Counted from the first letter of the stretch, positions 54,639-64,000 are shown. The stretch is DNA of 64,000 nucleotides from Hyunsoonleella pacifica (GCF_004310335.1 NZ_SIRS01000002.1:310001-374000); one strand, 5' to 3'. The notes: generated by a model not told the origin, from the sequence alone. A program made the numbers and translations.

Positions 54639-55223
54639 ATGAAAAAAAACTGTCTACCAGCAGGCAGGTTTACCAAGTTCACAAATTATCTAGATTCAAA
54701 AGGAGAACCAATTAGAAAGAAGTGTTCTTGAATTAGACTGGGAACTATGAATAGACAAGAGTCCTTTTTATTATTGACGCAAAAAGTGTGGAGGATTGAA
54801 ACTACACATTTAAAAGACATAAAGTTACTTGAAGTAGAAAACTCTAGCCTTAAATGTATAATGTATACTGATGCCTCACTTGATACTCGGATATTAAAGA
54901 AGGTACATTAAAAAAGCTCTAAGACCTTCTAATAAGTGATAATACACGAGATACCTTATAAATAAATATGAAGTGTCCATCAAATGAGCTTCGTCGAGTT
55001 ATGACTCTGTTAAGTTATATATGCTATTATCAAATAAAGAAAAATGACAAAGAGGTCATCAACAAGATTTTCATAACTTACTTATACAGTACTTAGCTAT
55101 CCAAGGATTTATCAGTATAATTACCGAATACGTCGTGAAAATCATAAATGAAACAAAAAACGAGTACTGAGAGGATATAGAAGCATAAACTTAACCAGGT
55201 GTAAGCACAAGAAAAGTTTAGTA
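54639..55223 (+). pseudogene. Decayed IS3-family transposase (orfA and start of orfB)
   Basis: No intact frame exists, but the three plus-strand frames together preserve IS3-family order. From 54673 one frame reads SSQII, stop, IQKENQLERSVLELDWEL, stop, IDKSPFYY, stop, RKKCGGLK, matching the orfA helix-turn-helix (SQIIKIxKE...REL-GID-KxTFYYWRKKYGG). A second frame gives HLKDIKLLEVENSSLK...DASLDTRILKKV (leucine zipper). A third gives KKALRPSNK, and 55131-55220 gives RRENHK, stop, NKKRVLRGYRSINL, the orfB start (HKWNHKRVYR). At least three stops and several frameshifts are present and the DDE core is missing, so it is a dead relic. No inverted repeats were identified. Confidence 0.75.
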
Positions 55224-55736
55224 ATCAAACATATTTTAGCTTGCTTTATTACTAATTTTTGATTCATTTTTTAGTTTATAGTTATATATCATAAAAGAGC
55301 ACTTCATATTTTCATTTAAAAAAATGATTTTCTAACAAATGTTCACATATAAACAGGTTTTTAGTTTATATTTAAAACTTTACCATGTCGATAACATGCA
55401 AACATTATCCATGAAAAAAACACTTAATGTCGTTAGCCGATTTTAAATACGCTTTTAGCGAAATAAGTGATTAGTTGTCAGTTTGAACTAAAACAATTAT
55501 TAAATTTACCCCGTATTACAAGATTAAATTGATTAATAGCAAAGTTTTGATTTAATTAAGTTGTTAAAATAATTTGTCATAATCCCTCTCAATGACGCTA
55601 GATGTTATCACAACTTTTTAAATCAATTTTGGAAATTTTGAATATTAGTTTTTGATTTTGTTTTTCTTCTAAATAGAGGGGAGATTTCATAAACAGTATT
55701 TTACTTATTAATTGCTTTAAGTGGATTAATTATATA
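55224..55736. other. AT-rich intergenic region upstream of the aminotransferase gene
   Basis: About 510 bases without a gene. It should hold the promoter of the block beginning at 55737. Near-consensus elements exist (for example a TA, GT, TTTTTG run near 55645) but none has exact spacing. The left end may include more IS remnant that I cannot align. Confidence 0.4.
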
Positions 55737-56861
55737 ATGTTAACAAAAACAAGAATATATTTGTCGTCACCTCATATGGGGGGGAGAGAAAGGAGTTATG
55801 TTGAAGAGGCTTTCAACACTAACTGGATTGCTCCCCTTGGACCAAATGTAAACAATTTTGAACAAGATATTTCAGCATATCTAGGAGAAAAAGAGGTTAC
55901 AGCTTTGAGTTCTGGAACAGCTTCGATTCATTTGGCTTTGGTTTTGTTAGGCGTTACTAAAGGAGATGAGGTATTATGCCAGAGTTTTACATTTTCCGCT
56001 TCAGCTAATCCAATCATGTATCAGGGAGCTACACCAATTTTTATTGATAGTGAAGCGGATACATGGAATATGTCTCCTGAGCTTCTTGAAATAGCTATAA
56101 AGGATAGACTAGAGAAAAACAAAAAACCTAAAGCGATCATAGCAGTGCACCTTTATGGTATGCCATATAAGTATGACGAAATTAATGCCATAGCAGAAAA
56201 ATATGATATTCCTGTTATTGAGGATAGTGCTGAAGCTTTAGGTAGTAAATATAAAGGTAAAAAGTGTGGTACTTTAGGAACATTTGGTATTTTATCATTT
56301 AACGGTAATAAAATTATTACTACTTCTGGAGGAGGAGCTTTAATAACCAATAGTAAGAAAGATAAGGATAAAGCTATTCATTTATCGACACAAGCCAGAG
56401 ATGATGCTCCTCATTATGAGCATTCTAAGGTTGGTTATAATTATAGAATGAGTAATGTAGTAGCGGGAATAGGTAGAGGGCAGATGGAAGTGTTAGAAGA
56501 TAGGGTAGTGACAAGAAGGAAAAATTTTCAATTTTATAAGAATAATCTAGAACATATTAAATCTATAGAATTTTTAACAGAGCCAACTGGTTTTTTCTCT
56601 AACAGGTGGTTAACTTGTATTAAAACAAATTCTTTTGAACAAAGAGAAAAAATAAGATTGGCATTGCAGGATGAAGATATAGAGTCAAGACCTTTATGGA
56701 AGCCCATGCACATGCAGCCAGTATTTAAAGAGTATATAAATTTCACAAATGGTGTATCTGAAGATTTATTCAAAAAAGGACTCTGTGTACCAAGCGGTTC
56801 AAACCTGACAGATATCGATTTAGAAAGAATACTCAAAATAATATTAAAAACCCTAAATTAA
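55737..56861 (+). CDS. DegT/DnrJ/EryC1-family sugar aminotransferase (PglE-like)
   Basis: The 374-residue PLP enzyme aminates a UDP-4-keto-sugar. It starts with the typical IYLSSPHMGGRERSYVEEAFNTNWIAPLGPNV, has ALSSGTASIHLAL, VIEDSAEALGSKYKGKKCGTLG, and the PLP-binding Lys in SFNGNKIITTSGGG (about 186). This set is characteristic of PglE-type aminotransferases that make UDP-4-amino-GlcNAc-type sugars. It lies 23 bases before the PglF-like dehydratase gene, whose product is its expected substrate source. The product is a good acceptor for the formyltransferase at 22361. Confidence 0.93.
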   Translation: MLTKTRIYLSSPHMGGRERSYVEEAFNTNWIAPLGPNVNNFEQDISAYLGEKEVTALSSGTASIHLALVLLGVTKGDEVLCQSFTFSASANPIMYQGATPIFIDSEADTWNMSPELLEIAIKDRLEKNKKPKAIIAVHLYGMPYKYDEINAIAEKYDIPVIEDSAEALGSKYKGKKCGTLGTFGILSFNGNKIITTSGGGALITNSKKDKDKAIHLSTQARDDAPHYEHSKVGYNYRMSNVVAGIGRGQMEVLEDRVVTRRKNFQFYKNNLEHIKSIEFLTEPTGFFSNRWLTCIKTNSFEQREKIRLALQDEDIESRPLWKPMHMQPVFKEYINFTNGVSEDLFKKGLCVPSGSNLTDIDLERILKIILKTLN

Positions 56862-56884
56862 AATAATTACCAAAACTCTTACTT

Positions 56885-58846
56885 ATGTTAAAAAATTACT
56901 TTTCCTATTATTCACAGAAGTTTGCCTCCAAATGGCTCGTTTTTGTTATAGATTTAGCAATAGTAACAATTGCGTTTTTTGCTGCTTATTTTATACGGTT
57001 CAATTTTACTCTTAATTTTGATTTAGAACAGTTTTTAATTCAAACGCCTATCCTTTTAGTGATTTCTATAATAAGTTTTCTATTGGTAGGTTCCTTTAAA
57101 AGTGTAATACGACATACTGGTTTTGCAGATGTTATTAATGTTTTTAAGGCAGTATCATTAATAGCTTTAATAACTACATTGGTAGTACTAGTAAATTCTT
57201 CTTTAAGATTTATACCTAATTTTACAATTCCTAAATCCATTATTGTATTCCATGTGCTTTTAAGTTTTGTATTACTAAGCGGTTGTAGATTACTATTTAA
57301 GTTTGGATATAATTATCTCAAGTGTAAATTGATATCAAATAAAAACGTAATGATTTATGGTGCTGGAGATTCAGGTATTGTTACATACAATGCATTAATG
57401 AACAATACAAAAACAAATTATAATACAATATTGTTCATTGATGATGACCAAAAGAAAAAAGGGAAATTAATTAATGGGATTGGGATTTTACCTCCAAGTG
57501 CAATTGATGAACGATTTATTAAACATAATAACATTGATGAGATAATAATTGCTTCTCAAAGTATAGATCCTAGTAATCTGATTCATTTCGTTGATAGTTT
57601 GATTGATTTTGAAGTAAAAATTAAAAAGGTACCTCCTATTGAAGATTGGATTAATGGAGAATTTAGTAGTAGCCAAATAAAGCAATTTCAGATAGAAGAC
57701 TTATTAGGAAGACCTCAAATTAATATAGATAATCCGAATTTATTAAACGAATTTAATGGAGAAACAGTATTAGTAACAGGTGCAGCAGGTTCTATAGGTA
57801 GTGAACTGGTAAAGCAATTAGCGAATTTTAATTTGAAGAAATTAATACTTGTTGATCAAGCTGAGTCTGCACTTTATGATGTTCAGCAAGATTTAAAACG
57901 TAATAACAAACACAATTTCATTGCTATTGTTGCGGATATTAGAGATGGTTTGAGAATAGATACAATTTTTCAAACAGAAAAGCCAACCATGGTGTTTCAC
58001 GCAGCAGCATATAAACATGTCCCTTTAATGGAGAAATCTCCTTATGAAGCCATAAAAATTAATGTAAATGGAACCAAATTATTAGCAGATACAGCTTCAA
58101 GGTATAATGTTAAAAAATTTGTTTTTGTTTCTACAGATAAGGCTGTTAATCCAACAAGTGTAATGGGGGCAACCAAAAGAATGGCAGAAATGTATATTAG
58201 TTGTCTTCAAAAAGAGAGCAAAACTAAATTTATAACTACACGTTTTGGAAATGTATTAGGCTCTAACGGATCTGTTATTCCTTTGTTTAAAAAGCAAATA
58301 GAACGAGGAGGCCCTTTAACATTAACTCATAAAGAAATTACGCGTTATTTCATGACAATACCGGAAGCAGCTCAATTAGTTTTGGAAGCAGGTACTATGG
58401 GTAAAGGAGGTGAGATATTTATATTTGATATGGGGGAATCTGTGAAAATTTACGATTTAGCTAAGAATATGATAAAACTCTCGGGTTTAAGCTATCCAGA
58501 AGATATTGATATCAAAATTACAGGATTAAGACCAGGAGAGAAGTTATATGAAGAGTTATTAGCTAATGGAGAAAATACTTTGTCTACATATCATAAAAAA
58601 ATATTAATAAGTAAAACAAGAGAGTTAGATTATATAAAAGTAAAAGCAGCAATTGAAGAGCTCTGTATTACTAATCGTTTTCAAAGCAATAATATTGTAA
58701 TGAAAATAAAAGGGTTAATACCAGAATATAAATCTAATAATTCAGAATACGAGAAATTTGATACGCGAGTTAAGGTATACAAAAAGGCGAAAGGCATAAT
58801 AGATGATAAGTCCAAAGATTCTAAAGTTTTTAAGTCAGTTCAATAA
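56885..58846 (+). CDS. Membrane UDP-GlcNAc 4,6-dehydratase (PglF/WbpM/CapD-like)
   Basis: The 653-residue protein has four N-terminal membrane helices (about 15-140), a first nucleotide-binding domain (NVMIYGAGDSGIVTYNAL), then the catalytic extended-SDR domain. That domain carries VLVTGAAGSIGSELVKQL, FHAAAYKHVPLMEKSPYEAI, and the active site STDKAVNPTSVMGATKRMAE, where Met replaces the usual Tyr, as is normal for the family. It dehydrates UDP-GlcNAc to the 4-keto-6-deoxy sugar used by the upstream aminotransferase. The full length is standard. It is followed after 44 bases by the export lipoprotein gene. Confidence 0.95.
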   Translation: MLKNYFSYYSQKFASKWLVFVIDLAIVTIAFFAAYFIRFNFTLNFDLEQFLIQTPILLVISIISFLLVGSFKSVIRHTGFADVINVFKAVSLIALITTLVVLVNSSLRFIPNFTIPKSIIVFHVLLSFVLLSGCRLLFKFGYNYLKCKLISNKNVMIYGAGDSGIVTYNALMNNTKTNYNTILFIDDDQKKKGKLINGIGILPPSAIDERFIKHNNIDEIIIASQSIDPSNLIHFVDSLIDFEVKIKKVPPIEDWINGEFSSSQIKQFQIEDLLGRPQINIDNPNLLNEFNGETVLVTGAAGSIGSELVKQLANFNLKKLILVDQAESALYDVQQDLKRNNKHNFIAIVADIRDGLRIDTIFQTEKPTMVFHAAAYKHVPLMEKSPYEAIKINVNGTKLLADTASRYNVKKFVFVSTDKAVNPTSVMGATKRMAEMYISCLQKESKTKFITTRFGNVLGSNGSVIPLFKKQIERGGPLTLTHKEITRYFMTIPEAAQLVLEAGTMGKGGEIFIFDMGESVKIYDLAKNMIKLSGLSYPEDIDIKITGLRPGEKLYEELLANGENTLSTYHKKILISKTRELDYIKVKAAIEELCITNRFQSNNIVMKIKGLIPEYKSNNSEYEKFDTRVKVYKKAKGIIDDKSKDSKVFKSVQ

Positions 58847-58890
58847 ATTTTATTTTAAATCTCGTAGTTTTACCCCAAATCTTATTTATA

Positions 58891-59661
58891 ATGTTTTTTA
58901 ATTCCATCAAAGCGTCCATAATTGTAATTAGTTTTTTAGTATTAATTTGTTTTTTTTCATGTGCTTCAAAAAGAGATGTTGTTTATTTTCAGACAGCTAA
59001 GGATTTTGAGACTATAGTTGAAACAAATACATTTACTCCAAAACTTAAAATAAATGATATTATTAGCGTTTATGTTTCCACATTCGATTTAGAGGCAGTA
59101 GAGCCTTTTAATTTAAAAAAAGGACAGACCAGCTCTGGTGGTTTGCAATATATCGATTATTTAATTGATAAAGATGGTAATATTGATTACCCTGTACTTG
59201 GCAAAATTAAGCTACTAGGTTTAAGTGTAGAGCAAGCTAAAGAACTACTAAAACAGAAGCTTTCCGATTATCTTAAGGATCCAATAGTTAACATAAGGAT
59301 TTTGAATTTTAGAATAGCTGTTTTAGGAGAGGTAAATAGACCTGGGATGTATCAGGTTTCCGGAGGGAGAATTACCCTTTTGGAGGCTATTGCCCTAGCT
59401 GGGGATCTGAAAATTAAGGCAAAAAGGGAAAACATACTTGTAGTAAGAGATTTTAACGGCACAAAAACTTACACTAGAGTAGATTTAACAAATAAGGAGT
59501 TATTTGATTCCCCTGTTTATTTTTTGACTCAAAATGATGTTGTTTATGTTGAACCTAACAAGTCAGCAATAACTCAGGCGTATTTTGATGGTAGAGTTAA
59601 TGTTGCAATATCTATAGCATCTATCATCATAACTTCTACAGTAATTTTATTATCTAGATGA
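58891..59661 (+). CDS. wza: Polysaccharide export outer-membrane lipoprotein (Wza-like, OPX family)
   Basis: The 256-residue protein has a lipoprotein signal (Cys at about 24 in CFFSCASKRD), the polysaccharide-export domain starting with PKLKINDIISVYVSTFD, one SLBB domain (IAVLGEVNRPGMYQVSGGRITLLEAIALAGDL), and a C-terminal hydrophobic helix. This short form with one SLBB and a final helix is common in Bacteroidota. It should form the outer-membrane part of the export channel with the Wzc-like kinase whose gene follows. Confidence 0.93.
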   Translation: MFFNSIKASIIVISFLVLICFFSCASKRDVVYFQTAKDFETIVETNTFTPKLKINDIISVYVSTFDLEAVEPFNLKKGQTSSGGLQYIDYLIDKDGNIDYPVLGKIKLLGLSVEQAKELLKQKLSDYLKDPIVNIRILNFRIAVLGEVNRPGMYQVSGGRITLLEAIALAGDLKIKAKRENILVVRDFNGTKTYTRVDLTNKELFDSPVYFLTQNDVVYVEPNKSAITQAYFDGRVNVAISIASIIITSTVILLSR

Positions 59662-59707
59662 TAATTATAGTTTCTATTTTAGACACAAAAATTTAAAACC
59701 TACATCG

Positions 59708-62065
59708 ATGGATAAAAATATTGACTTAAAAAAAATAATAAATATCTATCTAAAACAATGGAAATGGTTTGTTTTGAGCTGTGTAATATTTATTACACTG
59801 GCCTTCTTTAAGCTAAGGTATACAGCTCCAGAGTATAATGCTTATGCAAAAATTATGCTTGTAGGTGATAACGGTGTTTCTAATCCCGCAGAAGAGGTTC
59901 TTCAAGATTTAGGTAAGATACCTAACAAGGATAGTAAAAAAGTTGAAGATGAAATAGAAGTCTTAAGGTCTAGAAGATTAATGGAGGGTGTTGTTAAACG
60001 TTTAGATTTAAATAAAACTTTTTTTGCTCAAGGTCGTATACATAATACCGAATATTTTCCTTTATCAAAAGCTCCATTGAAAATCAATTTTCTAGAGTCT
60101 GATACACTTATTAATAGATCTAAGTTAGATTTTAGTCTAAACGTGATTTCTGAAACAGAATTTGATATCATTTATTTAGTAGGAGAGCAAGAATTAAAAA
60201 AGAAGGGGTACTTTGGAAAAAATGTAGATTCACCTATTGGAGATATTTTAATAACTCCCAATACCAGTAACTTATCAAGTTTTATTAATCAAATTTTTTA
60301 TTTTCGATTAAGACCTATCAACAGAGTTGCCGAATCCTATAGAGCTTCTGTAAAAGTAAAACAGGTTTCAGAATTTTCTATGGTATTAAATTTATCCCTT
60401 GATGATAGAGTGGTTTCAAAGGCTAAAGCAGTATTAGACACCTTGATAGATGAGTACAATAGAACTTCAATTGAGGAAAAAAGTGCAAAATCTAACAATA
60501 CGGCTGAATTTATCAACAAAAGAATTAATTTGATAGCCTCTGATTTAGGGAAAGTTGATGACGAAATAGAACAATTTAAAACAGGCAATAAATTAACCGA
60601 TATTTCGTCAGAAGCTAGTCTGTATTTACAGTCTAATGCTCAAACAGAACAAAGTTTAGTTACAGCACGTACTGAATACAATAAAATAAATTTCATGAAG
60701 AATCAGCTAAATGTTGATTCCTTTGAAAGAATACCTGCTAATATAGGTCTAGCAAATGGGGCTCTTAATACTATAGCTTCAAAGTATAATGAATTATTAG
60801 ATAATCGTAACAGACTTTTAAAAAGTTCAAACGAGAAAAACCCTATAATTGTTAATTTAGATCAACAACTAAAATCTTTAAAAAATAGTCTACAAGATGG
60901 ATTAGATAATTCAGCTGAAACAGTTGGTCTTCAAATTAAAAGTCTTGAAAATCAATCTTCAAAATTGAATTCGAAAATATATGCAGTTCCAGGTCAAGTT
61001 AGAAAATCTAGAGATATTCAACGAGAACAAGGTATTAAAGAGTCACTATATCTTTATCTCTTGCAAAAACGTGAAGAAGCTACGATTTCACTAATATCTA
61101 CTTCACCTAATGCCAAAATAGTTGATTCCGCCCATTCTAACTATTTTGCTGTATCTCCCAATTCTTCTATCACTTATTTTACATTTTTTGTTTTAGGTTT
61201 ATGTATCCCTTTTGGTTTTATTTATTTGAAAGATTTATTAGATAGCAAAATTCATAATAAAGAAGATTTACAGAATAAGCTTAGAAATATTACAGTATTA
61301 GGTGAAATACCTAGACTTAATAAAGGTAATAAAATGCTTATTGAAATAAATGACCGTTCAATTCTATCAGAATCATTTAGAATAATTAGAACAAATGCTG
61401 ATTACATTCGGAAAGGTAGAAAAGTTAAAAATTATGATAATGTAATTTTTGTGACTTCTACCATTAATGGAGAAGGAAAATCATTTTTTAGTATGAATAT
61501 GGCATTAACTATAGCGAATACAGGAAAAAAAGTACTACTTGTAGGAGCAGATATTAGAAACCCGCAAATATTTCCAGCTATAAAGAATGTTGTAAAAGAT
61601 AAAGATTCTAAAAATGGGCTGACAGAATTTTTAGTAGAGAACTCTCTACAAGTCAATGATATAATAAATAGACATAAAGTAAATGATATTGATGTAGATG
61701 TATTATTGTCAGGTAAAGTACCGCCTAATCCTGCAGAATTATTGATGGGAGATAGGGTAAAGGAATTATTTGATATAGTAAGTAAAGAATACGATTACGT
61801 AATCGTAGATACAGCTCCATCTATGTTAGTGACAGATACAATATTAATAAGTCAGTATGCGGGTCATACTATATACTTAACAAGAGCTAATTATACAGAA
61901 AAAGAGATTTTAAACTTTGCGAATGAACTTCATGAAACCAATAAGCTCAATGGTATGATGTTAGTTGTAAATGATGTAAAACAATCTAACTTTGGTTATG
62001 GTGCAAAATATGGGTATTATGGTGCTCCTAAAAAGAAAAAATGGTATTCGCTAAAAAGAACATAA
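59708..62065 (+). CDS. wzc: Wzc-like polysaccharide co-polymerase and tyrosine autokinase
   Basis: The 785-residue inner-membrane protein has TM1 at about 18-36 and a Wzz-type periplasmic region with long coiled coil (about 200-420). TM2 follows at about 480-500, and then a cytoplasmic BY-kinase with Walker A STINGEGKSFFSMNMA, Walker A' VLLVGADIRNP and Walker B YDYVIVDTAPS. The C-terminal tail has a Tyr cluster (GYGAKYGYYGAPKKKKWY) expected to be autophosphorylated. It controls chain length and drives export with the Wza-like lipoprotein. Its gene ends at a perfect terminator hairpin at 62068. Confidence 0.95.
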   Translation: MDKNIDLKKIINIYLKQWKWFVLSCVIFITLAFFKLRYTAPEYNAYAKIMLVGDNGVSNPAEEVLQDLGKIPNKDSKKVEDEIEVLRSRRLMEGVVKRLDLNKTFFAQGRIHNTEYFPLSKAPLKINFLESDTLINRSKLDFSLNVISETEFDIIYLVGEQELKKKGYFGKNVDSPIGDILITPNTSNLSSFINQIFYFRLRPINRVAESYRASVKVKQVSEFSMVLNLSLDDRVVSKAKAVLDTLIDEYNRTSIEEKSAKSNNTAEFINKRINLIASDLGKVDDEIEQFKTGNKLTDISSEASLYLQSNAQTEQSLVTARTEYNKINFMKNQLNVDSFERIPANIGLANGALNTIASKYNELLDNRNRLLKSSNEKNPIIVNLDQQLKSLKNSLQDGLDNSAETVGLQIKSLENQSSKLNSKIYAVPGQVRKSRDIQREQGIKESLYLYLLQKREEATISLISTSPNAKIVDSAHSNYFAVSPNSSITYFTFFVLGLCIPFGFIYLKDLLDSKIHNKEDLQNKLRNITVLGEIPRLNKGNKMLIEINDRSILSESFRIIRTNADYIRKGRKVKNYDNVIFVTSTINGEGKSFFSMNMALTIANTGKKVLLVGADIRNPQIFPAIKNVVKDKDSKNGLTEFLVENSLQVNDIINRHKVNDIDVDVLLSGKVPPNPAELLMGDRVKELFDIVSKEYDYVIVDTAPSMLVTDTILISQYAGHTIYLTRANYTEKEILNFANELHETNKLNGMMLVVNDVKQSNFGYGAKYGYYGAPKKKKWYSLKRT

Positions 62066-62067
62066 AT

Positions 62068-62105
62068 AAAAAAGACCTGATAGTTTAAACTATCAGGTCT
62101 TTTTT
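62068..62105. terminator. Perfect palindromic terminator
   Basis: The 38 bases 62068-62105 form a perfect inverted repeat: AAAAAAGACCTGATAGTTT and its complement. A and T runs at the ends make it work in both directions, ending the wzc transcript and aroB from the other side. Confidence 0.9.
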
Positions 62106-62120
62106 ATTACTATTTAATTT

Positions 62121-63188
62121 TTAATTAGAATAATAATCAAAAGCATCCAAAATAACATTTTCTTCAACTATACAATCTATTTTAGTCTTACCAATATCTT
62201 CCAGTAGAACAAAATTTATATTACCATGAGAGTTCTTTTTATCATATTTAAGCAATTCTATAATTGAAGTATAGTCATTGTCCTCAAATTCAACTTTCTC
62301 ATAGTATTTACGAATCAACTCTTTAATACTTTTAGCTTTATTTTCTGGAAAACCAACTAATTCTTTAGATATATAAATGGCTAAAATCATGCCTATGGCT
62401 ATTGCTTCTCCATGGAGTAAGTCTACCTTGCTAGGGTTACTTAAAAAATAAGACTCTATGGCATGTCCCAAGGTATGTCCAAAATTTAAAGTTTTTCTTA
62501 GCCCATTTTCTCTAGGGTCTTTATCTACTACATCTTTTTTAATTAAAACCGATTCGTAAATCAACTCGTCTAAATCTGCTAAAGTAAGCTCAGAAAAATT
62601 ATTAAATTTATTCCAATAGATTTCATTACTAATTAGCCCATGTTTTAACATTTCCGCTAATCCCGACCTCATTTGCTCCTGAGGAAGTGTATCAAGATAT
62701 TTAGTGTCTATTAAAACTATATCTGGTATGCTAATTACTCCTATTTGGTTTTTTAAAGTCCCTAAATCAACTCCAGTTTTACCACCTACAGAAGCGTCAA
62801 CCATAGCTAATAGCGAAGTAGGTACATTGATATATGCAATGCCTCTTTTAAATGTAGAAGCTACAAAACCTCCTAAATCAGTAACAACGCCTCCACCGAT
62901 ATTAATCAGTAAACCTTTTCGGTCTCCATCTAGATCAGATAAAGAGTTCCACACTCCAACACATGTTTCTATGGTTTTATATATCTCACCTGCTTCAATT
63001 TCTATAATTTCTATACTATTAGAGCTGTCTAGATTAGATAAGAAATAAGGAAGACAATACTCATGAGTATTACTATCTACAAGAATAAATATCTTGGAAA
63101 AATTATTTTTCTTTATATGTTGGTTTAGTGCAGGATAACAAACTTCATTGAAATGAATTATACCACTATTTGCAGTTATGGAGTCCAT
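62121..63188 (-). CDS. aroB: 3-dehydroquinate synthase
   Basis: The 355-residue enzyme makes 3-dehydroquinate, the second step of the shikimate pathway. It has the NAD-binding GLLINIGGGVVTDLGGFVASTFKRGI, PTSLLAMVDASVGGKTGVDL, and zinc ligands in MLKHGLISN (Glu/His region), LNFGHTLGHAIE and LHGEAIAIGM. Length and motifs are complete. It is monocistronic, convergent with wzc across a shared terminator, and divergent from the proline dehydrogenase gene. Confidence 0.96.
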   Translation of the reverse strand: MDSITANSGIIHFNEVCYPALNQHIKKNNFSKIFILVDSNTHEYCLPYFLSNLDSSNSIEIIEIEAGEIYKTIETCVGVWNSLSDLDGDRKGLLINIGGGVVTDLGGFVASTFKRGIAYINVPTSLLAMVDASVGGKTGVDLGTLKNQIGVISIPDIVLIDTKYLDTLPQEQMRSGLAEMLKHGLISNEIYWNKFNNFSELTLADLDELIYESVLIKKDVVDKDPRENGLRKTLNFGHTLGHAIESYFLSNPSKVDLLHGEAIAIGMILAIYISKELVGFPENKAKSIKELIRKYYEKVEFEDNDYTSIIELLKYDKKNSHGNINFVLLEDIGKTKIDCIVEENVILDAFDYYSN

Positions 63189-63235
63189 ATCTAAATTGAT
63201 TAATTTGCGTGCGAAATTAAGGAGATTTTAATAAA

Positions 63236-63263
63236 ATTGGTAATGGTACTATAATTATATTTG
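63236..63263 (+). promoter_or_regulatory. Putative promoter of the proline dehydrogenase gene
   Basis: TTG at 63236-63238 and TATATTTG (TAnnTTTG) at 63256-63263 are 17 bases apart, slightly short for the Bacteroidota spacing. Transcription would start near 63270, a few bases before the ATG at 63277, implying a very short leader. Confidence 0.4.
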
Positions 63264-63276
63264 TGAAAACATTGAT

Positions 63277-64000
63277 ATGCTTTACAAGAATATTTTTGAT
63301 AATACCAATATTGCATTTAGTCTAAAGAGCGACTCTGAGTTAGAACGTGCTTATTTTCTGTTTAAAATGATTTCGGTTGAGCCCTTAGTGAGAATTGGAA
63401 CCGCTGCAACTAATTTTGCTTTAAAAGCTAATTTACCTATAGAAGGTCTTATTCGCTCTACAGTATTTGATCATTTTTGTGGCGGTATAAATGAAGAGGA
63501 TTGTTTGCCTGTGATAAATAGAATGTATGAAAAAGGTGTAAGCTCTGTTTTAGACTATTCAGTAGAAGGAAAAGAAAGCGAGGAGGAGTTCGATAATGCA
63601 TTACAAACAGTCTTAAAAATTATTGAATTTGCTAAAGCTTTAGATGCTATTCCTATTGCTGTTTTTAAACCATCTGGTTTTGGGCGCTTTGAACTTTATG
63701 AAAAGAAAAACAAAAATTTGAAGTTAAATATTGATGAAACTGAAGAGTGGAAAAGAGTAGAAGCCAGATTTCATGCTGTTTGTAAAAAAGCTAAAGCTTA
63801 TGATGTTGCAGTTTTGATAGATGCCGAGGAGAGCTGGATACAAGACGCAGCTGATGTTTTGATAACCCAAATGATGAAAGTATATAACACAGAAAAAGCA
63901 ATTGTATATAACACATTACAAATGTATAGGCATGATAGAATGAACTTCTTGAAAAATGAACATGCGAAAGCTAAAACTGATGGTTATTATTTAGGTTATA
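63277..64000 (+). CDS. Proline dehydrogenase, 5' part
   Basis: An ATG at 63277 opens a frame that runs off the window after 241 codons. The N terminus reads MLYKNIFDNTNIAFSLKSD, followed by ERAYFLFKMISVEPLVRIG, STVFDHFCGGINEEDC, SSVLDYSVEGKE and IPIAVFKPSGFGRFELYEK, the plan of bacterial FAD-dependent proline dehydrogenases in Bacteroidota. The active-site barrel continues (VAVLIDAEESWIQD). It would oxidise proline to pyrroline-5-carboxylate. The 3' part is outside the window. Confidence 0.85.
   Translation, partial: MLYKNIFDNTNIAFSLKSDSELERAYFLFKMISVEPLVRIGTAATNFALKANLPIEGLIRSTVFDHFCGGINEEDCLPVINRMYEKGVSSVLDYSVEGKESEEEFDNALQTVLKIIEFAKALDAIPIAVFKPSGFGRFELYEKKNKNLKLNIDETEEWKRVEARFHAVCKKAKAYDVAVLIDAEESWIQDAADVLITQMMKVYNTEKAIVYNTLQMYRHDRMNFLKNEHAKAKTDGYYLGY

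Noticed and set aside
54639-55223. Functional transposase or complete insertion sequence
   Set aside because: Several stops and frameshifts are present, the DDE catalytic domain is missing, and no terminal inverted repeats or target duplication were seen.
1-64000. CRISPR arrays, tRNA or rRNA genes, phage or conjugation modules
   Set aside because: No regularly spaced direct repeats, no cloverleaf-like GC-rich tracts and no integrase, capsid or transfer proteins were seen on either strand. This is a reading by eye; covariance-model searches would be decisive.

Overview
The window is AT-rich chromosomal DNA from a member of the Bacteroidota, most likely a marine-type Flavobacteriaceae. The signs are several promoter-like sequences of the Bacteroidota form (TTG or TTTG, then TAnnTTTG), short A-rich leaders instead of strong Shine-Dalgarno sequences, many short-signal lipoproteins, and family-typical genes (DUF3667 protein, cysteine-free endonuclease III, large AsnB amidotransferases). 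Species cannot be fixed from the sequence alone. No rRNA, tRNA or CRISPR array was seen.

Left part (1-14,560) is housekeeping: the tail of an oligosaccharide flippase, a secreted basic low-complexity protein, a DUF3667 membrane protein, a small outer-membrane barrel-like lipoprotein, uvrA, an ECF sigma factor, a tiny 48-residue protein, nth, a PrxQ-type peroxiredoxin, a conserved protein of unknown function, an MBL-fold hydrolase, small envelope proteins, an XRE regulator, an M14 peptidase and an Lrp/AsnC regulator. Hairpin terminators separate several of these units.

The rest, from 14,694 to about 62,105, is one very large surface-polysaccharide locus. A minus-strand unit (39,329 down to 19,489) holds four GT4 glycosyltransferases, a MurJ-type flippase, a Wzy/ligase-like polymerase, a TupA-like ATP-grasp protein, a hexapeptide acetyltransferase, two AsnB-type amidotransferases, an adenylation enzyme with its own carrier protein, a GNAT-like protein, two initiating sugar-phosphate transferases around a formyltransferase, and a tandem FemAB-like transferase. 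Two further minus-strand units give DgkA with a phosphoethanolamine-transferase-like protein (44,131-42,072), and four nucleotide-sugar enzymes for UDP-GlcA, UDP-GalA, and UDP-GalNAcA type precursors (49,342-44,489). On the plus strand, four MBOAT plus SGNH pairs (two in tandem at 14,694-19,486, one at 39,707-42,052, one at 49,626-51,959) sit between these units. They are followed by a pectate-lyase-like lipoprotein, a decayed IS3-family transposase, and the four-gene block aminotransferase, PglF-like dehydratase, Wza-like export lipoprotein, Wzc-like tyrosine kinase. aroB and the start of a proline dehydrogenase gene close the window.

Read together, the locus should build a Wzx/Wzy-type acidic polysaccharide with uronic acids and amino sugars, carried out by Wza/Wzc. 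It could be decorated by O-acylation (four independent pairs), amidation (two AsnB), N-formylation, amino-acyl or acyl transfer (adenylation enzyme, carrier protein, GNAT and FemAB proteins) and perhaps phosphoethanolamine. The number and combination of decoration modules is the most unusual feature; the proposed chemistry is inference from families.
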